A stretch of 64,000 nt of DNA from Diplocarpon mali (taxonomy: Eukaryota; Ascomycota; Leotiomycetes; Helotiales; Drepanopezizaceae), in NCBI GenBank assembly GCA_024741835.1, contig JAENRP010000032.1, positions 62,775-126,774 on the forward strand, given 5' to 3'. Made by a program: the position numbers and the translations under genes. Below are positions 23,389-34,135 of the stretch, piece by piece. A model generated the notes under the pieces. It was not told where the DNA came from. It made no database searches and was given only the letters and a program-made list of their open reading frames with translations. Within the stretch, counting starts at the first letter, position 1. Each line of letters opens with the position of its first letter.

Positions 23389-23534
23389 CCTGGCACTACC
23401 CTTCGGACTGGAATCCTACCCAGTCGCTCCCCAGAGCATCCCCCTCCCCCCACCGGAGCCTTTCTTGCCTCGGTGCTGTGTGGATGTGGGCTCTCTTCTG
23501 CACGAAGATCCCGAAGATCGCCGCTGTCACGTCT

Positions 23535-23610
23535 CACCGGATCACCCTCACCGGATCACCCTCACCGGATCACCCTCACCGGCTCACCCTCACCGGCTCA
23601 CTCTCACCGG
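23535..23610. repeat. 14-bp minisatellite, 5.4 copies
   Basis: CACCGGATCACCCT repeated in exact 14-bp register; the last two full copies change GGATC to GGCTC. Confidence 0.92.
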
Positions 23611-24337
23611 AGCCAAGTGCCGGACCAGAGTGAGGCATTTTTCGGGGCTGGCTGGGTCTTGTCGTGGTCCGTGTCCTTGGTTTCGTCTTCGCGTTGGTGG
23701 CGTCGCCTCGGCAGATCCTATGATGATGTCTCCTAAGCAGCTCGGTACTCTTTGCTTATGATGCATCTATTTAACCATGGCCTTTGGTTCGTAAGGCAAG
23801 TCTCTTTTCATTTCATCTCATCTCACATCCTCTCCTTTGACTCTTGGCGGCGTGCATGCACGCATGAGCCAAGGTCGATGCGGTTCAGACTGTGGGGGAC
23901 TCAGTTGGCGACCTCCCCACCCTGACCGAGAGCGAGACCATCTCGTCGAGTCACCACCGGCGCCCCAAGTTTCCACCCGTCGCCTCGGGGCGTGTCAGAG
24001 TTCACGGCCAGATGATCTCGACACCGGATTCTGGACCCCTCCATCTTCCGTTTTCTTCCCCACCGCTCGCCCGTCCCGTAAAAGGTCCGCCACGATCACG
24101 GTTAACCGCCCCTCCCTCCAAACCTTCCTCACACGGACTCCCTCATCCTTCCAGCTCCTGCACATGCTCGCAATCCCGGATCAGATCGTGCGACGACCGA
24201 CCTTGTGTGCGGCGTATGTTTGCCTTTCATGGGGGACTATGGGAACTGGAATGTATGTGCGTCGCCCGTCTCAGGGGCCTGAACTGCTACGTGGGGAACG
24301 GCAGGAGGGGGAAAGGAGGGGGTTCGGTATGGCGGTC

Positions 24338-24551
24338 GTTGGGCAGTTGGGCAGTTGGGCAGTTTAGAATTTTAGCATTTTAACAGTTTGGTAGTTTAGC
24401 ATTTTAGCATTTTAGCAGCTTGGCAGTTTAGCAGTTTAGCAGTTTGGTAGTTTAGCATCTTAGCAGTTAGCATTATAGCATTATAGCATTTTAGCAGTTT
24501 AGCAAAATAGCAGTTTAGTAGCTGAGCAGTCAAGTAGTTTCGTAGTTTGGT
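24338..24551. repeat. 9-bp minisatellite-like array (GCAGTTTAG/GCATTTTAG)
   Basis: About 210 bp built from 9-10-bp units of the pattern GCAGTTTAG, GCATTTTAG, GTAGTTTAG and GCAGTTGG. Composition is AT-rich and T over A biased on the plus strand, in sharp contrast with the GC-rich flanks. Confidence 0.9.
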
Positions 24552-24570
24552 AATCCCGTGATCCTTCCTC

Positions 24571-24635
24571 ATTACTCATTACTCATTACTCGGTGCCCAT
24601 TATGCATTACTCACCACTCACCACTCACCACTCGT
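24571..24635. repeat. Two short 7-bp repeats
   Basis: ATTACTC occurs three times in tandem from 24571, and CACCACT units repeat three times near 24611-24633, immediately after the 9-bp array. Confidence 0.8.
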
Positions 24636-25800
24636 GGCTACCGCACCAAGCACACAGCCCTCCGTTGTCACCAAATACACAGACACGGGACTCCATGCTG
24701 CACACCTACTTATCCGCTCGTCCGATCCCCCCCCCTCACTCCCCCCCGAGCAAAGCCACCGATGCAAGAGAAGGAAAAAAAAAACAAAAAAAAACAAGAA
24801 GCATCTCGCCTGGCTAGACGCGGCTCAAGGACAGAAAGCTAGGTCGGCGCCGCCTCCGTTCTCTCACCTCACCCCGTCCCACGGACTGGCCCGCGCCAGC
24901 AGTCTCGCCCTCCTCCCCTCCGTATGGCGGACCCGTGCCATCGTCCGACGCGCAACCTGCTGGTGGCATGTGGATTGGATGGCCCCGTCGATGGACCGAC
25001 TCACTCCTCCACTGGCCACCGCGGGACCTACCCAGGGGAGGATCTGGCAGCTAGCTCCCGATCAGTAGGTAGACGAATTCGCCTCGCCGGACATTCAGAC
25101 GTCCCGCCTCCCACTCCGCTGTCTTCGTGCAGCTTTCTTCGTCTTCTTTCTGTTGCGTCTCTCGCAAGGAGCGCGGACTCGCTTGCTCCCGACGTGTTCG
25201 AGCCGATGTCTCTCTCGGCCGTCGGCCCTTGAAGGACGCTTTGTTCGCAGCAATCCGCCCCTGGAGCCGGGTGCCTAGCGCTGCCTTGGTCTTCTCACCT
25301 ACGATACTGTGGATATCACATTCATGCATCCAGAGAATTGCTCCGTTGCATGGCAGGATTTCGTCGGGGGGATGTGGCGCGCAGGGTCTAGGGGCTCGTG
25401 ACTTCACGGTGGTGGATCCCGTGCTCAGAATCTCGGCCGTCTTTCATCTCAGGGCAGGGTCGTGTTCGGACTCCTGAGCGATGATGGGGGACTTCCAATA
25501 TCTCCCAACGGGCGGAAATGGGGATACAGCCCCAAGGTCCTGCCCGGGGCTCGATGATCGCGCGCACCGACTGCCACTTCAGCCATCCATTACATTCCGC
25601 ATCGCTAGAAAAGGCCCGCAGGCCCGCAGGGGCAACGCCTCAGGCGCCATGCTGTCCGTGGTGGTTCCATCCATTGTAATCTCAAAATCCAAGCATATCC
25701 ACCCCAGCCCCTCAACGCCAGACGCGAAGCATGTAGTCAGACCCGACACAGGACAACCTACGACCGCTCCTGCCACCCTCCTCGCCTCCTTCGGCTAGCT

Positions 25801-28071
25801 CTACTTCTCAGCAGCCCTCGCCAACACGTTATCAACCAGCCCTCCTCCCTTCCCACTCAACTCCCTCCTCCACGTCTTCGTATTTTCCCGCGCCTTCGCT
25901 GCTAGCTCCGAGAAGCGATTTCCGCCGCCAGCTAGGCTTTCTTTCTTGTCCGGCTCAATCTCCTTCTCGCGCGCCCTATCAAGTAGATCCTTGAACCCTT
26001 CTTTCGCACCCCCCAAAATATCGCCTTTGTGAGGCGCCTCCACCATATTTTCGTCGACCTTGTACTCTATCTTAGAATCGACGCGACGCGTGAGGAAAAC
26101 GGTAGCAGTGCGACCTTGAGCGGCGCGAATGCGGTCGACTTCCTCTTGGTAGGCTCGGTCGTAGATGTTGAACTCGGCGGCGGTGGGAGACTCGGCGACG
26201 ATGTTTTCTGGGGATGCTTCAAGGGAATCATGGCCGCCGCTGCCAATGCCTAGGTAGAGTGGTTCTTCGTCCAGAGGATCATGAGCGTGGCCTTTGTCAC
26301 CTGATTCCTCCTTGTGAACATTGGTTGATGAGAGATGTAGCACTGTCTGGCTGGGGGCTTTTGGAGTGCTAGTAGGAGGCTCAGAGGTAACAGTTCTGTT
26401 GGTGTGTGGTGAAGCTGTTAGATCTGCGGCAGCTGTGTGATAGACCCTTTCCGTGGCCAAGGCAGTCCTAGCATGTTGTCGGTCAACGGACTCAGAGCTT
26501 CTGGATCTATGCAGGCCCATATCCGTATTCCCATCGAAACTTTCACTCAACGAAGTGTGCAGCGCGCCCAGACCCTTGCCCAATGCCCCTGACAGAGCTT
26601 TGGGTCTTTTACTCTCCACCAACGTTTTGAACTTTTGAACCGCTTTCATCTGTTCCGAGTTATAAAATGGTAACACAGGGATCTATGAGTTGATGCACAC
26701 CATGGAGAGCAGATTTCTCATTTTCACAGTGATAGCATAATTGACCTCCATTGCACTTGGTGGTTCGACCAATTCGGACGTATTTTCTTCGGCAGACAGC
26801 AAAGGGTCTGTTCCGTTTTTTGTCACCCATGGATGTACCTACTGTTTGTTAGCTACTATCCCACAAGAAGCGAATGCATATATACCCGGAGGTTTGCCAT
26901 AGTAACCCGCTTCTTCGGATCCTTCTCCAGCATCTTTCGCATGAGATCACAGAACTCAGGCTCATTCTCTGCTTCGATGTCCGGTTTGTCGTTCCTGATG
27001 GACTCATAAAGTTCTAGAACTCCTGATCGTTCAAAGGGTATGCGTCCGAATCTTAAGCAGTATAGAGATACCCCCATGGACCAGATATCCGCAGCTTTTC
27101 CAGAAATATCTCCGTGGTTAGTTACACAAAGCTCCGGGGGCAAGAATGCAGGCGATCCAGCTGCTTTGGCCGTCATCATATCTGAAGCCTTTTCAAACAT
27201 CTCAGATACTCCGAAGTCCACGATCTTCAAGATATTGTCTTCGGTCAAGAGGAGATTGTCTGGTTTGATGTCCCGATGAACAACCCCTTGGGCATGAACT
27301 TTCGAAAGTGTTATTGAGCGAACGAAAAAGGGGAGGGAGGAGGGGGAAGCGTCGCTTACGATACTCAATGCCCAAGATTAGATCTCGGAACCAATGCCTA
27401 CAATTTTCACTATCGTATGGGTCTGCCTTCTCGTTCAACCCAACCTTCATGACTACGCCTTTCTTACACATCTCCAACACCATGTACAATGAATCTTCCT
27501 CGGGATCATCCAGCACTTCAATAAGCGATACCAAATTTGGATGGTTCAGTTTCTTCATGATAGCAATCTCCTCCTTGATCAGGAACAAAGGGTTTCCCGC
27601 TTCCTGTTCCTTGTGAATATCAGATGCCGAGTGGCGATGTAAAGGTGCATTGAAGCCACCAGCCGCAGCTAGATGTCCCGGCCGTTGAACCCCCCGTGGT
27701 CTGCGGAGGATGTTGGACTGCGCTCGTTTCCGCAACCGAGACTTTGAAAATTCCTTGACGGCCTATGGAAACCAACGTCAGCCCGAACTCTGCTCGAGAT
27801 GCGAAGAGGAGCATACATATTCCGTTCCATACTGGTCCACCGCCAAATGCACAGCTCCGAATGAACCTCGTCCAATCTCATCCTTGATGATGTACTGGTT
27901 GATATGGTGCTCCGCCTTGCCATCATCTCCATTATTGGTATACGCCGACCTTGCATTGAGAGTCTCCTTGACTTCATGATGCTGGGAGGGGTTGCGGCGG
28001 TGGTGCCTGAGAGGGCTCTGATATGCCGGGGTCGAGCTGTTTCCTTCTATCAGTACTTGTTGCCCCTCCAT
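25801..28071 (-). CDS. cmkC: Ca2+/calmodulin-dependent protein kinase kinase-like (CMKC/Ssp1 type)
   Basis: Five minus-strand exons, 28071-27817, 27762-27360, 27298-26886, 26838-26701 and 26649-25801, encode 685 residues; all joins keep frame and have GT-AG ends. Kinase landmarks: GRGSFG at 67-72, Lys88 in AVKEFSK, HRDIKPDN with Asp229, DFG at 247-249, and the AGSPAFLPPEL activation segment. The Arg/Pro-rich insert after the VAIK-type lysine (RRPRGVQRPGHL) is typical of CaMKK. After the kinase fold comes HPWVTKNGTDPLLS, the usual CaMKK C-lobe end, then MKAVQKFK and a ~275-residue polar tail. Fungal members (A. nidulans CMKC, S. pombe Ssp1, yeast Sak1 group) activate CaMK or the AMPK/Snf1 kinase. 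The first exon could extend upstream; no in-frame splice from 28078-28386 was convincing. Confidence 0.9.
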
Positions 28072-28532
28072 CGAGCCCTACCAGTCGAGGAGCGCAGAGC
28101 TCACAGATGCTGGATCAACTGCGGCCGTCCCAATTCTGGCTCTCCAGGTACATCCTGGGATCTCCCTATGCGTGCATACTGTTAGATGTGCGGCCTCGCT
28201 AGTTCCTTTGTGGGGCACGAGGGAAACATTACCTTGTGAAAGCAGAGTGCCTACATCGGGTTCTTCTTGCGAGATATCACCTGGAGGAGCGGGCGCTTCA
28301 CACCGGCGGGCATTGGTATCCATCATGAAGTTTTTCCATCCATCAACTAGCACATGTCTGCGGCTGTGACAGCTGATACGAAGCAAGGTCAGCTCGCTGT
28401 TGATGAGGCTGCAGAGCGCTAGGACTGACGCCGGGCTCGGTGGAAGCTTGTTTTATAGCCCTCCCATAGCATGTATCCAGCCTCACCTGCACACATCTCT
28501 CGCGAGGCCAGCAAGCACGAACCAATTTCAAT
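28072..28532. promoter_or_regulatory. Divergent promoter region (CaMKK / BET5)
   Basis: 461 bp between head-to-head start codons. A minus-strand open frame covers 28078-28386 and may be part of the CaMKK leader or an upstream exon. No specific element was recognised. Confidence 0.45.
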
Positions 28533-29171
28533 ATGGTGGTTTACAGCTTCTACATATTTGACCGGCATAGTAACTGACTCCCCCCATTACCTGTCAGAAG
28601 TTGTTAACATAATTGCAGCGGAATGTATCTATTCCCGGCTCTGGGCGCGACAACCAGACCTCCCCATCTCCACCATCCGGCCCCTCTCGACCTCCAGTAG
28701 CACATCCAACAGCACACCCCTCGTCCCCGCCAGCACTACCGACCCAGGCCCTGCGCGGGGGCGGCCAACGCGACTCTCAGCAAAAGACGATGCGAAGCTT
28801 ATCTTCGGCACAATCTTCTCACTGCGGAACATGGTGCGCAAGCTGGGAGGCCAGGATGATAGCTTCATTTCGTATCGGACGGGACAGTATAAGCTGCACT
28901 ACTACGAGACACCAACGAGCATCAAGTTCGTGATGTTGACGGATACGCAGACGCTGAATATGCGGAATGTGTTGCATCAGATTTATGTCAATCTTTATGT
29001 GGAGTTTGGTGAGTGCTAATCCGTAGAGTAGCGATTGCAGAGAAGAGAGAGTTGACAGGCTGAATAGTGGTTAAGAACCCTTTGAGCCCGGTGGAGCATC
29101 CTGGGGGAGTCGGTGTTGCGAATGAACTGTTTGAGTTGGCGCTGGATCAATTTGTAAAAGGTGTATTATGA
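28533..29171 (+). CDS. BET5: TRAPP complex subunit BET5 (TRAPPC1, sybindin family)
   Basis: Three exons, 28533-28569, 28619-29008 and 29068-29171, encode 176 residues. Exon 1 gives MVVYSFYIFDRH, the signature first strand of the longin-like sybindin fold, and joins TECIYSRLW across a 49-bp GTAACT...CAG intron. A Ser/Thr/Pro-rich insert (about residues 30-60) separates this from the core: DDAKLIFGTIFSLRNMVRK, then YKLHYYETPTSIKFVMLTD and VLHQIYVNLYVEF. Exon 3 adds VVKNPLSPVE and a C-terminal helix. BET5 is a core TRAPP subunit, part of the GEF for Ypt1/Rab1 in ER-to-Golgi traffic and autophagy. It converges on PEX3, with 278 bp between the stops. Confidence 0.95.
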
Positions 29172-29449
29172 GTTGAGGCTGCAGAGGCAGATGAAATACC
29201 CAAGCTCAGGGACATTGCTAATGATTCCTTGAGTAGCACGAACAGCGGCGTTCATGGGAGCACCACAGGCGTTTACGAGACCCAAAATGCGGATCCGAAA
29301 TTCTTCTGATTTCACCTGATATCTTACATTTCTTTGACTTCGCTTCGAATCTTTCAGTGTCTCAATATCCCTCAGCTCCCCAACCAATCCCAATGGCCCA
29401 TTTCCAAACCCAGCCTTAAGTCGGGCATATTCTGATATATTCATGAAGC

Positions 29450-31178
29450 CTAAGCACCCTTATCAACCGTATCTACTGCCTTTTCCCAAGCACTTTCGAA
29501 GGTGCTTGCCGTCCCCAAGTCTACAACACTCTCTTGCCCTGAAGACTCCGTTGCCGGCATTACCATTGGTTCTGCTGGCTCGTCCTCTTTTGCCAAGACC
29601 TTGTTGGATTCTGAGTTGTTAGCAGGGCTAGTCATCATTTTTGCTGGCTCGTCCTGTTTTACGAAAACGATGCTGGATTCTGTATGGTTCGCTGGACTGA
29701 TCTCGTTCTCCCAATTACTAGAGTAAATTACCGCCGCAAATGCCTCCAGATCTTCTACTCGGTCCATAGCTTGTAGGTATTCATTCGGATGGCCGTGGCC
29801 AATGGAATGCGCCTGTCTGGTCACAGTAGCCAGGAGACTCGGCAGCTTGACTGGCTTAACATCAATTACTTCCGTGAATCGGGGCTTGTAAAGCTCTGGA
29901 GAATCAGTCGTATTTGGCATCTCGAAATGACGTTGAGCAATATTTTTTTCGACCAGAGTCGAGAAGCCAGCGTCCAGCAGCAGAGTTAGGACATGTGAGA
30001 ATGGTGGCGAGTCGATCAGATCTGCAGTCTCATCTAGCAGGCGTCGGAGAGTTTGTCCTGTAGACAAGGATAGCTCGGTTGTCATTCCCGACTTCTCCAT
30101 GAGATAATCCTCTTGGTCCCTTGGCGGAAGGAGGAATTGCAACCACTTCCCCTCCTTCCTCTCCGATTCCGTGGCCCCCTCGACCTTCTTGCGGACCTCG
30201 AGAGTGAGCTCAGAAAATCTCTGCAAGGATAAACTATCTCTCGGGTGTAATGGTCCAAATACCTCTTTCACCGCTGTCTTCACTTTCAGCATAACGTCTC
30301 TCCATCCTCGGTGGAGCAGCCACCAACAGAACGTCAGGTATCGTCTGTTGGCTTCGAAATCTTCCCCATATTCCTGGTTGGGATTATCTTCGTCGTTATT
30401 CTCTAGACTGATCGCCGGTTTTTCTATCCCCCCAGTCGCTAAGGACACCACGCTAGATAGGTAACTTCGTCGTCCAAGGAGGTTGAGTTGTATCCGGGTG
30501 AAGAGCGTTATCAAAGCTAAAATATAGATCAAGGCGAAGGATCTGGTGATTGCTACAACTCTGTCAACGATGCCAGGAGAACTTACGAGCAACACCTACC
30601 ACTCAGCTTCAGATCATTCCATAACCGTGCCTTTGACCTCGACTTTTGCCCCCGTTGTCCCCCATCCTGAGGACCCTCGCCAGCCGCCGATAGAGAAGGA
30701 ATGCCCATCTGACTAGCATGAATTCCGCTATCGCTCTGCAAACTGACCATACTCCTCCCATCATCATCTGTCACACTTGGCGGGCTGGACCCGAAGTCAG
30801 AGGCCGGTTCATCTCCAGTCCTAACCTGATTCGCTGCCTTTTTTTGCTGTAACTCGAACGTGATTCTCTCAGTCTGCAGCTCTCCCATTATATTATCCGC
30901 AGCTGTGGATAGCAAGACGAGCGTAGTGAGAGTGCAGTCCTCCTGGTTCTGCTCGAAGCGCCGGCGAAGGCTGTGGTCATCGTGAGACTGCGTTTATAAA
31001 TAAGAAATAGGTATAAGTACTTATCTCGCGCTATGCGATCGCTGTTCGTGCGCTTCCGAGACTCAGACAATGTCCCCAGCAAGTACTTTGTAGCTACATA
31101 GCCCACCCCAATAACGCCGAATCCAATTGCAAAAGGAGTTCTGTTCCGATTCAGCCATCGGCGCGTTGCTGGAATCAT
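29450..31178 (-). CDS. PEX3: Peroxisomal biogenesis factor 3 (peroxin-3)
   Basis: Three minus-strand exons, 31178-31021, 30970-30600 and 30552-29450, encode 543 residues. Exon 1 gives MIPATRRWLNRNRTPFAIG followed by a hydrophobic segment (IGFGVIGVGYVATKYLL), the PEX3 membrane anchor. Across a 50-bp intron comes LRRRFEQNQEDCTLTTLVLL, a typical PEX3 block. The central insert is Ser/Gly-rich. Exon 3 starts AITRSFALIYILALITLFTRIQLNLLG and holds the helical body. PEX3 anchors PEX19 for insertion of peroxisomal membrane proteins and is also used by pexophagy and inheritance receptors. The last ~80 residues are an acidic, disordered tail. It is head-to-head with ATG101, 352 bp apart. Confidence 0.95.
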
Positions 31179-31530
31179 GGTCTTGTTGATCTTGTATCAA
31201 TGCGATACGATGTTTAGAACCAGTACTGTGCTTTTTTTTTTATGTGGGTGAGAGCGTCCCAACCGCACAGGGACATCGAGACGTGCGATTATTGGCATCG
31301 TTCTCTTTCCTCGATGGGCCGAGGTCGTGGCTGGAGACGATTCGCACAGACCAAGGGTGATTCTATTGGCGGAGACATGCAGGGAAGGGCGGAGTGATCC
31401 GATGATTTGATCCGACGATAAGGTCTTTGTCAACCAAAGCGAAACGCGTTTTACCCCTCCATTCATCCTCAGATTCCCATCCAACTCCAGGCACTTCTTC
31501 CAACCCTCCACCCAAGGGGATACACGAGCA
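31179..31530. promoter_or_regulatory. Divergent promoter region (PEX3 / ATG101)
   Basis: 352 bp between the two start codons, so both promoters are contained here. It has an A/T run at 31231-31240. No named element was recognised. Confidence 0.5.
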
Positions 31531-32262
31531 ATGGAGCAGCGCAGAGCCCCAGAATATATCATCGAGGTGTTTGCAGATCCGGCGTCTGTCAAGGAAGTTG
31601 TTCGAGGTCCGTCATTTGGAATCCCTTCTTTCGCTTGCTTCATTCTGCGCGGGACGGGCGGACAGTCGCAGGATGGTCTCAAGCTGACCATCGCAACATG
31701 CAGGTATTCTCCACACTATATTTTTCCACAGATTCTTTCCTTCCTTGAGACCGACGACGAGGGACATTTTGGATTTGACCTTACCTTTTGTGGAGGATGT
31801 CGAGCTGGAGACGTTGATCGATCAGCGGACTGCGACGCTAATCAGGCAGTTGGACACGAGTTCTGATATGGGTTCAAGGAATACGGGGGTGAGGGGTCTT
31901 GTGGCGGTACAGTTCTTTGAGAAGAAGAGGAGGAAGGCATGGTTTACGAAAGGGGAGGAGGAGGTATGCTGGGAGCAGTGGACACTGGATGTTACGCTTG
32001 CCACACCGCGAACCGAGAGTGGTACGTTCATGTCGATAAGAGACTGGGGGATATGCTGACGTTACGATTGATAGAAAGAGCAAAAGTCAGGAAAGCTATG
32101 GAGGCGATGCTCCTGAAAGCCGCTATGAAAATCGTTACGACGGTCAACCGAGAAAAAGATCACATTCCGCCAATTACGACGAGCGAATCCAACCCCTTTC
32201 CATATCAGATTGTGATTAATCCGAGGGACAACGGGTGGGGGGCTCGGATGGGTATATTTTGA
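31531..32262 (+). CDS. ATG101: Autophagy-related protein 101
   Basis: Three exons, 31531-31606, 31704-32021 and 32075-32262, encode 193 residues. The order of blocks is that of Atg101: MEQRRAPEYIIEVFADP, then GILHTIFFHRFFPSLRPTTRD formed across the first intron, DLTLPFVEDVELETLIDQ, FFEKKRRKAWF, and EEVCWEQWTLDV, which is the WF-finger region. The C-terminus contains NREKDHIPPITTSESNPFPY. Atg101 is a HORMA-fold protein that pairs with Atg13 in the Atg1/ULK autophagy-initiation complex; it is present in most eukaryotes and filamentous fungi but absent from budding yeast. First-intron donor GTCCGT is weak but the join is unambiguous by frame and family. It converges on the zinc-finger gene. Confidence 0.96.
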
Positions 32263-32641
32263 TTTACATATATAAACGGTAATGTAAGTAGTATGCTTTT
32301 GGGCGTTTGAGGGGGGGGTATGGATAGACGGATTTGCAAACAGATACCCATTGATTGACCTAGATAGAAACATTTGCACTGCGTTTATGGGACATAACTC
32401 GTGAATTTGTGATTTTCCGAATAGTTGTACTCTGTAACTCCATAACCGATGCATCTCCGCCTTTCCTCTCGTCACACAGCATTGCTGGTATCTCTGGGAG
32501 GGAACATTGACATGACTCGCAACTGGTATAGGAAGCCGCGCTATTCGAAAAAATAGTTGCTTCCGTGATATGCTCAATTTTTTTTGGAACATACTCGTAA
32601 CCTCGTAGGTATTGCATCAGTCATAACAAACAAATCGTTGA
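32263..32641. other. Convergent intergenic region (ATG101 / ZNF511-like)
   Basis: 379 bp holding the two 3' ends. T- and A-runs (for example 32580-32587) are compatible with 3' UTRs; nothing else is seen. Confidence 0.5.
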
Positions 32642-33505
32642 TTAGCTCCTGCTGAAGCCCCCTCGTCCTCGTCCCTGGCCACGACCAAATCTAACACTTG
32701 CAGGCACGAATTTCAGCGAAGACATGGCACTAGACAAACCGTCCATATCGGCATCCTCCTTTGAGCTTAGAAGAGTAGAAGGCGTCTCAAGTTTATCCTT
32801 TTTCTGCGCCGCATCTCCGCCTTCTTTCTCGGCGCTCGCATGTCCCAGATTAGAGGTTCGACGCCTGTTTCTCTCCTCGATATCGGTCATGTGTTGAGCT
32901 GCTGAGCTACGCCTTCGATGCTTCCCCGACCGCAGCATGGAACTTCGGCGGTCGATCCCGTCGTTCACAACGTAGAAATCGTAATCTTTGGGAAACATAT
33001 GCTTGTCGACTAGGTGCATCCGTCTCTTTTGAGGGGTTGAACATTTCCGGTCACAGCCCTCAACGAAACATGAATACTAAGACGTGATTAGTAGTAGAAG
33101 GCGATTCGTGTCCGAAATCTCATTTACTGTCTTTTCTCCCCGTTCTCTCAGTACACTGATCAGCGCGTCATGATTTTCTTCGATGTGTAGGATCAGGAAA
33201 TGATTTGTCGGGAAGTTTTTCCGACATTTGAGACACCGGTTGACGTGAATTTTGGCATAATGGATATCGTAATCCTCAAACGACGCAAATGTGAGAGTCC
33301 CTCGATGTGGTGGAAGCGAGCATCGCATTTCTATAGTTTGATTTTCACCGCTTTCTGGATTGAGATGGACGATTTTGGAGGTTGAGGAGGATTTTGGTAT
33401 TGTGCTGGGATGAATGACTGATCGAGCAGTAGCTATGGATTTTCCTATAAATTCGGAATCTAGAGACATAGAAGGCTCAAAGTCTTCTCGTGAGCGCTTG
33501 GCCAT
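32642..33505 (-). CDS. C2H2 zinc-finger protein, ZNF511-like
   Basis: Two minus-strand exons, 33505-33128 and 33076-32642, with a 49-bp... GTAAAT...TTAG intron (33077-33127, 51 bp), encode 270 residues. The start MAKRSREDF was chosen because the frame upstream to 33637 lacks family features. Zinc-finger elements are seen as CSLPPH...DIHYAKIHVNRC, CLKCRKNF...HIEENH, and across the intron YSCFVEGCDRKCSTPQKRRMHLVDKH, a block typical of ZNF511 homologues. It is followed by YDFYVVNDGIDRRSSML. The C-terminus is GRGQGRGRGG, an RGG-like segment that may bind RNA. Function in fungi is not established; a nuclear, nucleic-acid-binding role is inferred. Confidence 0.85.
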
Positions 33506-34135
33506 TTTGTAATTGCTGAGATAGTGAACGCGGGGTAAATACTTTGGGTCTTTGACTCTTTCACAGCTTGCATGCCCGGCAATTGTATCATCCGAGAATG
33601 TCCGAGTTTGAATGGGGTAGTAACAGTACTTTTTCAAGTGATTTTTTACCTACTTTGGACAGATCTGTTGGTGTGACTGGCAGAATGCTGAAGTCCAAAA
33701 GAAATGTAGATTGAAGAAGTGTGCCGGCTACTACCGCCCACCAGCCTTGTGCCAAGAATGGTGGGGAAGGACAAGGACCCCGAACACCAGTTATAATTTG
33801 TCCATAGCCATGCAGCTGCAAGTGTGAGCCATTACCAAACCTCCACCCAGTTCTCCTCCTCAAGCATTGCCATTCACTTTTCTTGACGACAGCGGCAATC
33901 TTTGACAGGTGTTGTTTCATCATCTAAACTATTCCGCTCTGTCACTTCAAAAGCGAACTTGTCGCTAGCGTCATTTTTCGCCCGGAGCAGCCATATAGAG
34001 GCCTTGACCTTTCGCCCAACTTCTACCTATGGATCGCAACCAACCCTCTCGATTTGCGAATCCCAACGCGCAAATCTGATCGCATCTTCGATCGCGAAGT
34101 CAAGCACACTTGCGATCATCAAGAGTATAGCAGAA
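33506..34135. promoter_or_regulatory. Divergent promoter region (ZNF511-like / SMG7-like)
   Basis: 630 bp between head-to-head starts. No gene or specific motif was recognised. Confidence 0.4.

Larger units (their letters stand above)
20919..25800. other. 4.9-kb GC-rich, repeat-laden region without supported genes
   Basis: Located between the upstream side of the HAL-type kinase gene and the 3' end of the CaMKK gene. Many frames of 60-265 codons overlap on both strands with no recognisable domain. At least six distinct tandem repeats lie here: a GA tract (21713-21833), CTCTG pentamers (22322-22427), an 8-bp repeat (23354-23388), a 14-bp repeat (23535-23610), a 9-bp AT-richer repeat (24338-24551) and short 7-bp repeats (24571-24635). 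A perfect 14-bp palindrome lies at 23850-23863. The part nearest 20918 is probably the kinase leader. Confidence 0.55.

Noticed and set aside
23850..23863. Perfect 14-bp palindrome GCGTGCATGCACGC
   Set aside because: A single short palindrome in repeat-rich DNA with no gene nearby; no basis to call it an operator or protein site.
24338..24635. Array resembling a CRISPR or telomere-like repeat
   Set aside because: Units are contiguous and degenerate without spacers, and the unit does not match TTAGGG; CRISPR arrays are not expected in fungal nuclear DNA.
26029..26253. Plus-strand frames inside the CaMKK-like gene
   Set aside because: They are antisense shadows of the well-supported kinase tail.
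29166..29444. 92-codon minus-strand open frame just downstream of the PEX3 stop
   Set aside because: It overlaps the end of BET5, has no recognisable family and no leader of its own; most likely the antisense of 3' UTR sequence.
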